NCBI RefSeq assembly: GCF_024129865.1
Contig: NZ_JAMYFE010000007.1
Coordinates: forward strand, 1-64,000
From: Stieleria tagensis
Lineage (GTDB): Bacteria; Planctomycetota; Planctomycetia; Pirellulales; Pirellulaceae
Reading direction: 5' to 3'
DNA length: 64,000 nucleotides
Positions 55,769-64,000 of the stretch are shown piece by piece. The first letter of the stretch is position 1, and every line of letters starts with the position of its first letter. The notes beneath the pieces are model-generated. The model searched no databases. It had not been told where the DNA came from and worked only from the letters and a program-made list of their open reading frames with translations. The position numbers and the translations under genes were made by a program.

Positions 55769-56938
55769 TTAGAACGAAAGCGAATCCAGGAAAGTTCTCA
55801 GTGAATCCGCGTTCTCGGCCACCGTCTTGGGAGGACCTGTCATTTTAATGAACAAGCTCTCACCATTGCTAAGCGGAATAATCGTCGCATCGATCGATTG
55901 TTGGTCAGAGTCCTGATCGCCGGCGATGATGAACCGCTTTGCTGGACGGCCGGAAACGTCGAATTCATCCACGCCGGCCAGCATGGCATCGACCGCATCG
56001 TCACCTGGCTGTTGACCGGCAACTTGCCCCATCCATCGAGCCACGTTGGAACGCACGTCTCCGCGTGCCGGGATCGCGGTGACCTCGGCCTCAGCCTCTT
56101 CCGGACCGACCAGAAAGGCCTCGATCCGCATCGTCGTCTTTTTCCCCTGCCGCCAGCCCTCGGGCAGATCAAAGTCCAACTTCAATGGTTCAGTGCCCGT
56201 CCCGGCAGCAGCGTCTGCCGCTGGCGGGCCTCCCGCAACCGGGTCTCCCGCAGCCATCGGCGGCATGCCACCACCACCGGCTCGCATGCGATCCAGAAAC
56301 GGCGCTCGTCCGCTGGATGCTCCGCCGGCCATCGAATTGGCACCAGGTTTTCCTGTCAGATCAACCCAAACCGCCTCGCCCTCGGCCGATTGGATCTCAA
56401 TCGGTTCGCCGCCGGCCCATTTGTCATCCGACGGTTTTAAACTGACTTGGTCTCGCCAACGATTGACGTTCTGCAGCACATAGGCATCCCACTCGCCAAA
56501 CGAGGACAGTGTGGAAACGCTTAGGTCCAGTTGTTTTTTAGGGGTATTGATGTCAATGGTTGCAAACCGCATCGGCTTTTTACCGCCTTGCCGCCAGCCC
56601 TCGGGCAGCGCGTCCAAAACCGGTTCGCCGGATTCATCAAATTGAATTTGGCTGACCCAATCTCGAAACGGCTGGTCAATCAATGCGATGGCATCTGCAG
56701 GGCCCATCACCTTGAAGAACCACACCGATTCGCCGCGGGGCACCATCACCGCCAACAATCGCTCATCAGCCGGCCGCAATTCCGGGGGCAATTGAGTCGG
56801 GATGGTGTAGGTGACAATCTCGTCTTGCTGTTGACAGCCCAGGGCCAGCGTCGAGGTCAGCAACAGGATCACCAGCTTGAGCCAACTGGCCGGGTCTGTG
56901 CGCAGAGATGGATTCACAGACAGGTCCGTGGTCTTCAT
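55769..56938 (-). CDS. Lipoprotein with internally duplicated domain, unknown function
   Basis: 389 residues. The signal peptide ends in a lipobox, LALGC with Cys35, so it should be lipidated after export; lspA at 60212 would process it. The mature part contains two related halves. Each has a W/F-F-K/I-M-x-G-P stretch (WFFKVMGPAD; LFIKMTGPPK) and a P-E-G-W-R-Q-G motif (LPEGWRQGGKKPMRFATIDIN; LPEGWRQGKKTTMRIEAFLVG). I infer an internal duplication. A Gly/Ala/Pro-rich linker separates the halves. No catalytic motif is visible. The gene follows the acidic HTH gene on the same strand, with a 17-bp palindrome between them, and ends 48 bases before ccsBA starts. Confidence 0.75.
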   Translation of the reverse strand: MKTTDLSVNPSLRTDPASWLKLVILLLTSTLALGCQQQDEIVTYTIPTQLPPELRPADERLLAVMVPRGESVWFFKVMGPADAIALIDQPFRDWVSQIQFDESGEPVLDALPEGWRQGGKKPMRFATIDINTPKKQLDLSVSTLSSFGEWDAYVLQNVNRWRDQVSLKPSDDKWAGGEPIEIQSAEGEAVWVDLTGKPGANSMAGGASSGRAPFLDRMRAGGGGMPPMAAGDPVAGGPPAADAAAGTGTEPLKLDFDLPEGWRQGKKTTMRIEAFLVGPEEAEAEVTAIPARGDVRSNVARWMGQVAGQQPGDDAVDAMLAGVDEFDVSGRPAKRFIIAGDQDSDQQSIDATIIPLSNGESLFIKMTGPPKTVAENADSLRTFLDSLSF

Positions 56939-57069
56939 TCGAATTTTGGGCGGGGAAGGTGGGGAAATCCGTTTCCGGCGGGGAGCGTTTCATCCTGACG
57001 CTGTCAGTATAGACGTCTCACCCCCAGTTTTCGTACCCGTCCAATCCGCTGGAACGCCCGAATCGTGGC

Positions 57070-57124
57070 GTAAGCGTCCAGCTTGCGATTCACCTGTTGT
57101 AATGACGGCAAGCTGGACGCTTAC
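57070..57124. repeat. Perfect 17-bp inverted repeat with GTAAGCGTCCAGC core
   Basis: Arms 57070-57086 (GTAAGCGTCCAGCTTGC) and 57108-57124 are exact reverse complements with a 21-base loop. It sits 26 bases beyond the stop of the acidic HTH gene and upstream of the lipoprotein gene. A role as a 3'-end hairpin is possible. Confidence 0.85.
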
Positions 57125-57149
57125 CCCACTTCTAACAGTTAACGCGCCA

Positions 57150-58736
57150 CTACGAGCCCCAGCCCATCAACCCGATCAGTGAATCGGTCAGTGAGCTGAC
57201 CGGCGCGGAGGTTTCGTTGTAGGCCCACATATTGCGAACCAGGTCGGTCATCAGCATCCCGCCGAGCGAGAGCACCAAAATGATGAACATCAGTGACAGG
57301 CACTGCATCAGCGAGAAAGGGATTTCGTAGCCGATGCTGCCGGCCGAGGCACCGACGGCCGGTGAATCGCTGACCTCGTCCATTGAAATCCCGTCGCCCA
57401 TCGGATCGGCATCCAATCCCACGGCGCCGGCCGGTGCTTCCTCGAATGCATCCGCATCAAGCGGCTGAGCGTCGTCAAAGGCACCTTCGGAGAATCCCGC
57501 ATCGGCAAATCCGGCGTCGTCGCCAAAATCGTCTTGCAGGTCGACCGCGTCGGACACGATTTCAGAATCTTCGACTTCGATGACTTGGGAGCTGCTTTCC
57601 AGGTCGGCATCCAATCCGACGCCCGAGGGCGACAACTGGAACTCTTCGTCAGAAGCGGCAAAGTCGGTCCCCGATCCACCAGAACTTTTGCTGCTAGAGC
57701 CACCGGAAATTCCACTGCCATCGGTCAACTCGGCACCCAAATCGAGCGCCGAGAGACTGCTGCCGGCCAAATCCAGCGGCTCGCTTTCCAACGACAGGCC
57801 GCTATCGCTGGGGCTCATCAAATTGATTCCGCTGTCACCGGCCACGGAGATGTCACTGACGCTATCGAGCATCAAATCGGCATCGTCATCGGCGATGACC
57901 AGGTCGTCGTCGTCATCCAAAGCGTCATCGATTTCGCCGATCACGCTGGACCCCAGACCGCTGCCCAGCCCCGACGAAGTCAACAGATTCTCGCTGTCAC
58001 CGGAAATCAAACCACTGCCGCCGCCGCTGCCACCGCTGGTTTGCTCGGCACCGAGCAAATCCAATTCGCTCAAGACATCGGCACCTGATTTCCCCAGCAC
58101 CACGTCGCTTTCCGGTGCCGGGGCATCTTTCATCTTTTCCAAACTGCTGCCACCGCCCGATTCGATTCCCAAATCATCGGCCAGCATGTCCAGGTCCAAA
58201 CTGTCTTCCGATTCGGCGCCCAGCACCAAATCATCGCTGTCCTCTTCGGCCAATTCACCGGCGAAACTGAATTCTTCGTCTTCGGAGGCCGACGAGTCGT
58301 CGGAGATATCGACATCACTGATCGAAATCTTGTCGGCCTCTTTTTCGATCTCGGCTTTGGCGACCGGGCCGGTGCTGCCCTCTTTGGGATCGATCGCGAT
58401 ATCGATCGAATCATTGCTCTCCTGCATCAACGCGGGATCGTCCAGCCGCAATTCGGCCGAATCAATCTCCATCAACGCGCCTTCGTCAGTGTCGAAGACC
58501 GAATCGATCTCTAAATCGTCGTCGGACTCGCCGCCATCATCGACCAGGCCCGAACGACCGGCATCATCGGCCTGATCGGCCAAATCGTCTGCTAAGCGGT
58601 CGATTTCGTTGTCGGGGAATTTCCAACTGGAACCGTCGCGGAAACCACGGATTTGTCCTTCGCTGCGGAGTTCGACCAGACGTTCCGTCGAAATCCCTAG
58701 TTTTGCAGCGGCTTCCTCGAGTGACAGATAAGACAT
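57150..58736 (-). CDS. Excisionase-type HTH protein with long acidic region and C-terminal membrane helix
   Basis: 528 residues. Residues 1-52 form a helix-turn-helix of the excisionase/MerR-like type: YLSLEEAAAKLGISTERLVELRSEGQIRGFRDG, then SSWKFPDNEIDRLADDL. About 400 residues that are strongly acidic and low in complexity follow, rich in D, S, E and G with repeated DDDDLVIADDDADLML-type stretches. Near the C-terminus is a membrane helix (about 465-490, LMQCLSLMFIILVLSLGGMLM). If the helix inserts with the N-terminus inside, the DNA-binding domain would be tethered to the membrane. Function is unknown. It does not sit in a mobile element, so the excisionase likeness refers only to the fold. 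Confidence 0.75.
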   Translation of the reverse strand: MSYLSLEEAAAKLGISTERLVELRSEGQIRGFRDGSSWKFPDNEIDRLADDLADQADDAGRSGLVDDGGESDDDLEIDSVFDTDEGALMEIDSAELRLDDPALMQESNDSIDIAIDPKEGSTGPVAKAEIEKEADKISISDVDISDDSSASEDEEFSFAGELAEEDSDDLVLGAESEDSLDLDMLADDLGIESGGGSSLEKMKDAPAPESDVVLGKSGADVLSELDLLGAEQTSGGSGGGSGLISGDSENLLTSSGLGSGLGSSVIGEIDDALDDDDDLVIADDDADLMLDSVSDISVAGDSGINLMSPSDSGLSLESEPLDLAGSSLSALDLGAELTDGSGISGGSSSKSSGGSGTDFAASDEEFQLSPSGVGLDADLESSSQVIEVEDSEIVSDAVDLQDDFGDDAGFADAGFSEGAFDDAQPLDADAFEEAPAGAVGLDADPMGDGISMDEVSDSPAVGASAGSIGYEIPFSLMQCLSLMFIILVLSLGGMLMTDLVRNMWAYNETSAPVSSLTDSLIGLMGWGS

Positions 58737-58823
58737 GAGCGGAATTTGATTCGAGCGGGGTTATTACGAACGGGCGCTTGTCGCCAACATCCTGTACCTT
58801 GTAGCTCGGACCAAAGGTGAAGG

Positions 58824-59297
58824 TTACTTCACCTGACCGCTAAGAAGTCGGATTTGTCCGGGCAGCGGGTCGGTTGGATTGAGCGTCAAGGAAAAGTCGG
58901 CGTCGATCGGGCGGCTGCTGACCAAGCGGATTTGGCCCGACCTATCGATATGATACACGGCGATTTGCATTTTACCGGTATGAACCAGCGTAATTGTCTG
59001 ACTTCCCGAGCCGTCAAATCCGCTAAACCCGATCAACTCTCCCGCTGAACCGGTTTGCCCCCCCAATCCAGAGGGTTTTGGCGGCAGTGGTGGATAGCCC
59101 GGGACTTCCCCACCCGGCGGCAAAGTGGATTGCGCCGGCGGCAAAGTAGATTGCGCCGGCGGTAACGTTGAGTGCGCCGGTGGCAGTTCAGACGGAGCTC
59201 GCGGCAGCGCAGCTGGACCCGGCGGCTGATCGGCGACCCCGCCGACGACCAAAGCCGAAACCAAACCGAGCCCCAAGAATCCGATCCGCCAATCCAT
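58824..59297 (-). CDS. Small exported protein with proline-rich heptad repeats
   Basis: 157 residues with a signal peptide (MDWRIGFLGLGLVSALVVGG). After it come four imperfect STLPPAQ-type heptads encoded by a 21-nt tandem repeat (59119-59181). The C-terminal half is a small beta-rich domain (GSQTITLVHTGKMQIAVYHIDRSGQIRLVSSRPI). I do not recognise the family. The ATG at 59297 is preferred because GGAG lies six bases upstream; an in-frame GTG at 59309 is an alternative. It follows the phosphatase gene on the same strand by 63 bases. Confidence 0.7.
   Translation of the reverse strand: MDWRIGFLGLGLVSALVVGGVADQPPGPAALPRAPSELPPAHSTLPPAQSTLPPAQSTLPPGGEVPGYPPLPPKPSGLGGQTGSAGELIGFSGFDGSGSQTITLVHTGKMQIAVYHIDRSGQIRLVSSRPIDADFSLTLNPTDPLPGQIRLLSGQVK
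59119..59181 (-). repeat. 21-nt tandem repeat encoding STLPPAQ heptads
   Basis: Three units of 21 bases (59119-59139, 59140-59160, 59161-59181); the first two differ at one base. The units are in frame, so the heptad number could vary between strains without disrupting the protein. Confidence 0.8.
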
Positions 59298-59360
59298 GGC
59301 TGTCTCCACATAACTGAATCAAATGTTCAACCGAGTGCTTTGATTAGGTGTTTTTAGCGC

Positions 59361-60215
59361 TCAGCCGCAACCCAAAATCTGCATCACCACCGCGTGCAGT
59401 CGCCCGTTGGTCCCGACGCCGTCCCCACCCCGCACGGTGGGTTGCCCCTTCCAATCGGTGAATTTCCCGCCGGCTTCCTGGATCACCGGCAGGATGGCTG
59501 CGACATCCCAGGCGTTGCAGATCGGGTCGACCATCACGTCGGCCCGCCCGGTCGCAACCAATAAATATCCGTAACCATCGCCCCAGCTGCGGGTGATTCG
59601 ACATTCCCGCTGCAACGTGTCAAACGCTTCGCCGGCCCCGCGCTTGCCGAACGAATCGAACTGGCTGCTTAGAAAAACCGCTTCGGAAAGCGATTCGCGG
59701 CGCGACACCTGGGCCCGCTGCCAGGGCCGGGCGACTCCACTGTCGGTGCGTTGCTCGTGCCAACACCCCTGCCCCGTCGCGGCGACCAACAATTCGCCCA
59801 GCGCCGGAATGAAGATCACGCCGGCGATCGGCTGGCCCTCTTTCTCCAGCGCCAACAGCGTCGAATACAGTGGCACGCCGCAGATAAATGATTTGGTTCC
59901 GTCGATCGGATCGACCACCCAGCGGTACGACGAACCGCCCGGTTTCTCTGCGAACTCCTCGCCCTGAACCGTGTCGTTGGGAAAGCTCGCTTCGATCTCG
60001 CGGCGAACCAACTGCTCGGCCTCGCGGTCCGCCACAGTGACCGGTGAATCGTCGCTCTTGGCGTCCACGTGTAGGTCGCCGGCACCAAAGTACTGCAAGG
60101 TGTGCTGGCCTGCGGCGCGGGCGATGGCGACCAGGGCGGTCAACCGACCGGATTCCAGATCCGCCCAATGATCGGGATTCTGCGGGCCCGATTGGTTCGC
60201 TACTGATTCACTCAT
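59361..60215 (-). CDS. Inositol monophosphatase family protein (histidinol-phosphatase-like)
   Basis: 284 residues. The metal-binding motifs are present: GEEFAEKPGG (E for metal), WVVDPIDGTKSFICGVP and the C-terminal DPICNAWDVAAILPVIQEAGG. The sequence around SFICGVPLYSTLLAL and DGYGYLLVATGRADVMVD is closest in character to the HisN-type histidinol-phosphatases in this superfamily. No other his genes lie nearby, so substrate assignment is tentative; inositol phosphate or PAP are alternatives. The ATG overlaps the lspA stop by four bases, indicating coupling. Confidence 0.88.
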   Translation of the reverse strand: MSESVANQSGPQNPDHWADLESGRLTALVAIARAAGQHTLQYFGAGDLHVDAKSDDSPVTVADREAEQLVRREIEASFPNDTVQGEEFAEKPGGSSYRWVVDPIDGTKSFICGVPLYSTLLALEKEGQPIAGVIFIPALGELLVAATGQGCWHEQRTDSGVARPWQRAQVSRRESLSEAVFLSSQFDSFGKRGAGEAFDTLQRECRITRSWGDGYGYLLVATGRADVMVDPICNAWDVAAILPVIQEAGGKFTDWKGQPTVRGGDGVGTNGRLHAVVMQILGCG

Positions 60216-60868
60216 AGGGTTTCCTGTTGCGGCTGGTGGCTGTCATGCGGATCTGACTCGGGCGCTGCGCCGGTCACTTCGCCCGTCGATGTCGATTGAA
60301 ATTGTCCCGGGAAAAACGATTGATAGAGCAACATCCCGGCGCCGACCACCAGCAACGAATCGGCGATATTGAAATTCGGCCAGGTCCAGCGGGCATTGAT
60401 CCGCCACAGAATCCAGTCCCGGACCCCACTGCGCCACTCGTCCGGATAGCCCGGTTGCCACCACATCCCCATCCGATCGTACAGATTGCCGATGATGCCG
60501 CCACCGACCAACCCCAGCGCAACGGTCAGCCACCACGATTCGGCGGCGCGAAAAACAAACAGCCAGACAAAGATCCCGATGGCTGCGATCACCGACATCA
60601 CGGCAAAAAAGGTCCCTTGGCCAGCCCCCAGACCGAACACGGCCCCAATATTGACCGCGGTTTCGATCCCAAAATACGGTTCCCAAACCCACCAAATGTC
60701 ACTTTGGGTGGGCAGTCCTCGCCAAGCAAAAATGACGGACTTGGACCATAGATCCAGTCCTCCGCCGATCGCGGCAAGTGCGCAAAAGACAGCAAAACGC
60801 CCCACTAGTGAGGGCCGCTGGCTGGGAACGCCGGGCGAAGTGGTCGTCGCTTCCGCCTGATTGATCAT
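60212..60868 (-). CDS. lspA: Lipoprotein signal peptidase LspA
   Basis: 218 residues with four membrane helices. The two catalytic aspartates appear in conserved motifs GGIIGNLYDRMG and FNIADSLLVVGAGML. LspA cleaves prolipoprotein signal peptides after lipidation. The protein is longer than the usual 160-170 residues because of N- and C-terminal extensions and a loop after helix one. It overlaps the downstream phosphatase gene as ATGA. The start is a clear ATG. It is divergent from thrC, with 168 bases between them. Confidence 0.93.
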   Translation of the reverse strand: MINQAEATTTSPGVPSQRPSLVGRFAVFCALAAIGGGLDLWSKSVIFAWRGLPTQSDIWWVWEPYFGIETAVNIGAVFGLGAGQGTFFAVMSVIAAIGIFVWLFVFRAAESWWLTVALGLVGGGIIGNLYDRMGMWWQPGYPDEWRSGVRDWILWRINARWTWPNFNIADSLLVVGAGMLLYQSFFPGQFQSTSTGEVTGAAPESDPHDSHQPQQETL

Positions 60869-61036
60869 CCTAATCGTCCAATTTTGCCGGTGAGTCTAAA
60901 CAGCCTTACACGGTAGAATCGTTTCCCCGGCTTGCCCAGATCAGTGTGGCCAAGCGCTAGCGACAAATCCGAGCTACCTATTTATGCTCTCAAGTGCTGC
61001 CTTCTCGGCCGGAACACTTTCCACCTGTGACGTGTC

Positions 61037-62464
61037 ATGATCCAATCCGCACAACAACACAACTCGATCCGCACCGACCTCGCCTTTCAACAGTGCATTA
61101 ATCCGGATTGCGCGACGACCTATGACACCGGCCAATTGCACACCTCATGCCCGAAATGCGGCTACCTGCTGGATGTCAGTTACGACTGGGAACGGGCCGC
61201 GGTCCCGAACAAATTAAGCGACTTCGAAGCGATGTGGAGCCAGCGGACCAACCCGGTGCGGTTTTCCGGCGTCTGGCGTTTCCACGAACTACTGCCCTTT
61301 GTCGCTCAAAAAGACGTGGTCACTGTCGGCGAAGGCCAAACCCTGCTGCAGCAAGCCGATGCCGTCGGCAAATTCGTGGGCATGGACAGCGGTAAATTGC
61401 ACCTCCAGTACGAGGGGATGAATCCGTCGGGCAGCTTCAAAGACAACGGGATGTGCGCCGCGATCACTCACGCCAACCTGCTCGGTGCCGAGCGTGCCGC
61501 CTGTGCCAGCACCGGAAACACGTCGGCCTCGCTGGCGCTCTACTGCAGTGCGACGCAGTTGATGAAGGCGATCATCTTTATCGGCAGCGGCAAAATTTCC
61601 TACGGCAAACTCAGCCAGGCGTTGGACTACGGCGCCCTGACAGTGCAAATCGCCGGCGACTTTGACGACGCCATGCTGCGGGTCCGCGAAGTCGCCAAAG
61701 AACTGGGCATCTATTTGGTCAACAGCGTCAACCCGTTTCGGTTGGAAGGCCAGAAAACCATCATGTTCCGCGTGCTTGAGGCGCTGCGCTGGGAAGTGCC
61801 GGACTGGATCGTCGTCCCCGGCGGCAACCTGGGCAACAGCAGCGCGTTCGGCAAAGCGTTCATGGAACTCAAACAACTCGGGTTGATCGATCGCGTGCCT
61901 CGGTTGGCCGTGATCAACGCCAGTGGCGCCGACACCTTGTACGAACTGCATGAGCGCCGCGGCGTGCGTTGGAACGGCGGCCACGTCGATCTGAATCCGA
62001 TTCGCGAGTACAACGATTACATGGACCAGAACGGCATCAAAGCCGACACGCTGGCCAGTGCGATCGAAATCAATCGACCGGTCAACCTGAAAAAATGCTT
62101 GCGGGCACTGGAGTTCTGCGACGGAGTGGTCCGCCAGGTCAGCGATCAAGAAATCTTGGATGCCAAAGCCAAAGTCGGCGCCGGCGGGTTCGGCTGTGAA
62201 CCGGCCTCGGCCGCCAGCGTAGCCGGCGCCAGAATACTGCGCCGCGAAGGCGTGATCGCACCAAGCGATCGAGTCGTCTGTATTTTGACCGGACACGAAC
62301 TGAAAGACCCCACCGCCACGGTCGCCTATCACACCACCGACCAAGACGTCTTTCAACAGACGCTCGGCTGCCGAGGTGTCACCAAAGCGTCACACGCCAA
62401 CAAAGCGATCGCGGTCCCCAATCTGCTCGATGACATCATCAAAGCGATTCAGTTGTACGCCTAG
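61037..62464 (+). CDS. thrC: Threonine synthase
   Basis: 475 residues. Threonine synthase converts O-phosphohomoserine to threonine with pyridoxal phosphate. An N-terminal zinc-ribbon-like cysteine set (CINPDC...CPKCGYLL) precedes the enzyme core. K135 in [11 protein letters not shown] is the cofactor lysine, and [16 protein letters not shown] supplies the phosphate-binding glycine loop. The layout matches the longer threonine synthase subgroup with the N-terminal zinc motif. dapB lies 81 bases downstream on the same strand, so aspartate-family genes are grouped here. Confidence 0.94.
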   Translation: MIQSAQQHNSIRTDLAFQQCINPDCATTYDTGQLHTSCPKCGYLLDVSYDWERAAVPNKLSDFEAMWSQRTNPVRFSGVWRFHELLPFVAQKDVVTVGEGQTLLQQADAVGKFVGMDSGKLHLQYEGMNPSGSFKDNGMCAAITHANLLGAERAACASTGNTSASLALYCSATQLMKAIIFIGSGKISYGKLSQALDYGALTVQIAGDFDDAMLRVREVAKELGIYLVNSVNPFRLEGQKTIMFRVLEALRWEVPDWIVVPGGNLGNSSAFGKAFMELKQLGLIDRVPRLAVINASGADTLYELHERRGVRWNGGHVDLNPIREYNDYMDQNGIKADTLASAIEINRPVNLKKCLRALEFCDGVVRQVSDQEILDAKAKVGAGGFGCEPASAASVAGARILRREGVIAPSDRVVCILTGHELKDPTATVAYHTTDQDVFQQTLGCRGVTKASHANKAIAVPNLLDDIIKAIQLYA

Positions 62465-62545
62465 TCTCCCTGCCCCAATGCTTCGCGGCGCGTTACATTC
62501 AGGCCTGCAGCTTTGCCATCGCACGCTTTTGGGTAACACGATCCG

Positions 62546-63349
62546 ATGTCCAGTCCATTGAAAATTGCCGTTCACGGTGCAGCCGGTCGCATGGGTCGTC
62601 GCGTCGTCGCGCTGACCTCCGCCGACCCCTCGTTGTGTTTGATCGCCGCGATCGAAAACGACCAGCATCCACTGCTGGGACAAGACGCCGGTGATCTGGC
62701 CGGCGTCGAAACCCTGGACATCCCGGTCGCTTCCAAGTGGCCCAACGACGCCGATGTGGTGATCGATTTCTCGCTGCCCGAAGCCATCGATCGCTGCATC
62801 GAAAAATGTGAACTGCACGGCACCGGGTTGGTCTTGGCCACCACCGGCATGACCGATGCCCAAATTGAACGGCTCCGCGAAGCCTCCGAGAGCATCCCAA
62901 TCGTGTGGGCCCCCAGCATGTCGCTGGCGGTTAATTTGTCGATGAAACTGGCGCAACAGATCACCGAAAAATTGATCGACGTGCCGGGCGGATTGGATAT
63001 CGAAATCATTGAACGCCACCATCGTTACAAAGCCGACGCGCCCAGCGGAACGGCGTTGAAATTCGGCGACCTGATCGCTGATAAATTGGGCGATGACACC
63101 AAACATGTACACGGCCGCGAAGGCCACACCGGTCAACGCACGCGCAATGAAATCGGCTACCACGCCGTCCGCGTCGGTGACAACCCGGGCGAGCACACGA
63201 TCGTATTCGGCATGCTGGGCGAACGAATCGAATTGAACGTCGCCGCCAGCAACCGTGACTGCTACGCCGCCGGCGCGCTGGCCGCAGCGAAATGGTTGAT
63301 CGACAAACCGGCGGGCATGTACGACATGTTCGACGTGCTGGAGATGTAA
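62546..63349 (+). CDS. dapB: 4-hydroxy-tetrahydrodipicolinate reductase
   Basis: 267 residues, the normal length. It reduces 4-hydroxy-tetrahydrodipicolinate in lysine and diaminopimelate biosynthesis. The nucleotide-binding motif VHGAAGRMGRRV is at residues 7-18. H158-H159-R-Y-K162 with DAPSGTA forms the catalytic and substrate motif EIIERHHRYKADAPSGTA. VGDNPGEHTIVFGMLGERIEL is the C-terminal family motif. Diaminopimelate synthesis in a planctomycete fits the presence of a peptidoglycan wall. Its stop overlaps the start of the next gene (TAATG). Confidence 0.96.
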   Translation: MSSPLKIAVHGAAGRMGRRVVALTSADPSLCLIAAIENDQHPLLGQDAGDLAGVETLDIPVASKWPNDADVVIDFSLPEAIDRCIEKCELHGTGLVLATTGMTDAQIERLREASESIPIVWAPSMSLAVNLSMKLAQQITEKLIDVPGGLDIEIIERHHRYKADAPSGTALKFGDLIADKLGDDTKHVHGREGHTGQRTRNEIGYHAVRVGDNPGEHTIVFGMLGERIELNVAASNRDCYAAGALAAAKWLIDKPAGMYDMFDVLEM

Positions 63350-63714
63350 TGAAGTGTGACGAAGGCTATCGCTGTGACGTTTGCGGTGGCGATGTGACTT
63401 CGATCGTCGAAAGCGATCTGTACCTCCGCTACGTGATCGGCACACTCGACCCCGAAGTCCTGCACACCACCGCCGAACGACACCTGCGTTGCAACCCGGT
63501 GTTGGCCCAGTTCATCGTCGACGATCGCTTCCCGGTGATACACGCCGAAGGACCGATGGCAAAAGAAAATCTGGACGCCGACTTTGTCATCCAGCACAGC
63601 GAACTGGTCACGCGGGGTTATCGACGATTGCACGAGATCGCCAGTTGGTCCGGCGATCGAGACATCACCGAATACCCGCTGCCCGATGTCATCGGCCACT
63701 ATCGCGATGCATGA
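63349..63714 (+). CDS. Small protein with N-terminal zinc-ribbon-like motif, unknown function
   Basis: 121 residues. Cysteines at the N-terminus (MKCDEGYRCDVCGGDVTSI) suggest a single zinc ribbon. The remainder shows mixed helix and strand without a family I recognise. It starts within the TAATG overlap with the dapB stop, so it is translationally coupled to dapB, although no role in lysine synthesis is known. It converges with the cytochrome gene and overlaps its 3' end by 16 bases. Confidence 0.75.
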   Translation: MKCDEGYRCDVCGGDVTSIVESDLYLRYVIGTLDPEVLHTTAERHLRCNPVLAQFIVDDRFPVIHAEGPMAKENLDADFVIQHSELVTRGYRRLHEIASWSGDRDITEYPLPDVIGHYRDA

Positions 63715-64000
63715 GGCGCGAGGTCGCTTTTTCGATCGACACGGATGAAGTGATCGATCGACGATACCTCCAGGCCTTTGGTCACCATGTCCTGCATGTC
63801 AACGTTCACCGTCCGCGGCATGTGACAACTGATGCAATCGGCAGCCAGCTCGACCGGCGTTAACGTCTTCTGCTTGCACTGCAACGCCGAGTGGCATTTC
63901 AAACAGGCCTTTGAAAACGCCACCAAATCACCACGCTGCAACTGATGTGGATTGTGACAGGTGGTGCAGGTCATTTCAGATTGCTTGAAACACTCACTCT
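63699..64000 (-). CDS. Multihaem cytochrome c-type protein (3' end only, truncated by the window)
   Basis: The minus-strand frame is open to the right edge, so only the C-terminal 100 or so residues are present. Three haem-binding CxxCH motifs are visible in this piece (CTTCH, CLKCH, CISCH), with the doubled-motif spacing of tetra- and multihaem cytochromes. The frame before the internal ATG at 63974 reads ECFKQSE, typical of the preceding part of such proteins, so the true start is outside. It is a likely client of the CcsBA system encoded at 52127-55720. Electron donors and acceptors are unknown. Confidence 0.8.
   Translation of the reverse strand, partial: SECFKQSEMTCTTCHNPHQLQRGDLVAFSKACLKCHSALQCKQKTLTPVELAADCISCHMPRTVNVDMQDMVTKGLEVSSIDHFIRVDRKSDLAPHASR

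Noticed and set aside
57150-58736. Phage or integrative-element excisionase
   Set aside because: The HTH resembles excisionases, but there is no integrase, attachment site or other element gene nearby and the protein is far larger.
60869-61036. Promoter pair between lspA and thrC
   Set aside because: A TAGAAT box is visible, but no -35 box lies at a suitable distance; the match is too weak to list.
61289-62356. Long minus-strand frame antisense to thrC
   Set aside because: Long antisense frames are common in GC-rich coding DNA; it lacks any recognisable motif, whereas thrC is unmistakable.
62390-63445. Long minus-strand frame antisense to dapB
   Set aside because: Same reasoning: dapB motifs on the plus strand are complete and the antisense product is low-complexity.

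Overview
The window looks like chromosomal DNA of a planctomycete, most likely a Rhodopirellula-like member of the Pirellulaceae. This rests on protein character: a planctomycete-type cytochrome module (CxxCH fused to a DUF2231-like membrane domain), many very large secreted or membrane proteins without clear relatives, several von Willebrand factor A (vWA) proteins, degenerate sigma-factor-like and kinase-like proteins, and extra-membrane domains attached to anti-sigma factors. Coding density is high, mostly on the minus strand. I see no rRNA, tRNA, CRISPR array, intact insertion sequence or prophage.

Layout. 1-3946: palindromic repeat, membrane cytochrome, ECF-like protein, YhaM-type exonuclease and queC. 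3967-16632: a long minus-strand cluster read from moxR through DUF58, BatA/vWA, vWA/amidotransferase-like and DUF4175-like proteins to a prenyltransferase-repeat protein and a secreted protein with about six repeats. Most junctions are stop/start overlaps. 16691-19139: an SGNH/MBOAT O-acylation pair. 19665-23171: a large secreted protein of unknown function, followed by palindromes and a decayed Rpn-type nuclease. 23854-28873: an ECF sigma factor and a 1475-residue anti-sigma-like protein carrying VIT, vWA and DUF2135-like domains. 28976-31498: PQQ-type propeller, transglutaminase and YraN. 31868-34969: the ffh-rpsP-trmD-rplS translation and secretion cluster, without rimM. 35108-41488: a single-chain FHA-ABC transporter-alpha/beta-hydrolase fusion, a secreted partner and a membrane pseudokinase. 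41565-47951: HAD phosphatase, a short PilB/GspE ATPase, an M50 metalloprotease and a membrane-anchored protein. 48246-52028: PutA. 52127-59297: fused CcsBA, a lipoprotein, a membrane-anchored acidic HTH protein and a proline-rich secreted protein. 59361-64000: inositol-monophosphatase family enzyme, lspA, thrC, dapB, a zinc-ribbon protein and a truncated multihaem cytochrome.

Themes. Much of the window concerns the cell envelope: regulated vWA complexes, O-acylation, a lipase-linked ABC exporter, intramembrane proteolysis, lipoprotein processing (lspA) and cytochrome c maturation (CcsBA) near a multihaem cytochrome. Aspartate-family biosynthesis (thrC, dapB) is clustered at the right end.

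The most unusual item is the FHA-ABC-hydrolase fusion at 35108-38326. Next are the sigma/anti-sigma pair with a large vWA sensor and a family of long perfect palindromes (core GGTGTGGAGGATTTATCC) in three spacers. All functional statements come from reading motifs by eye; no database search was run.
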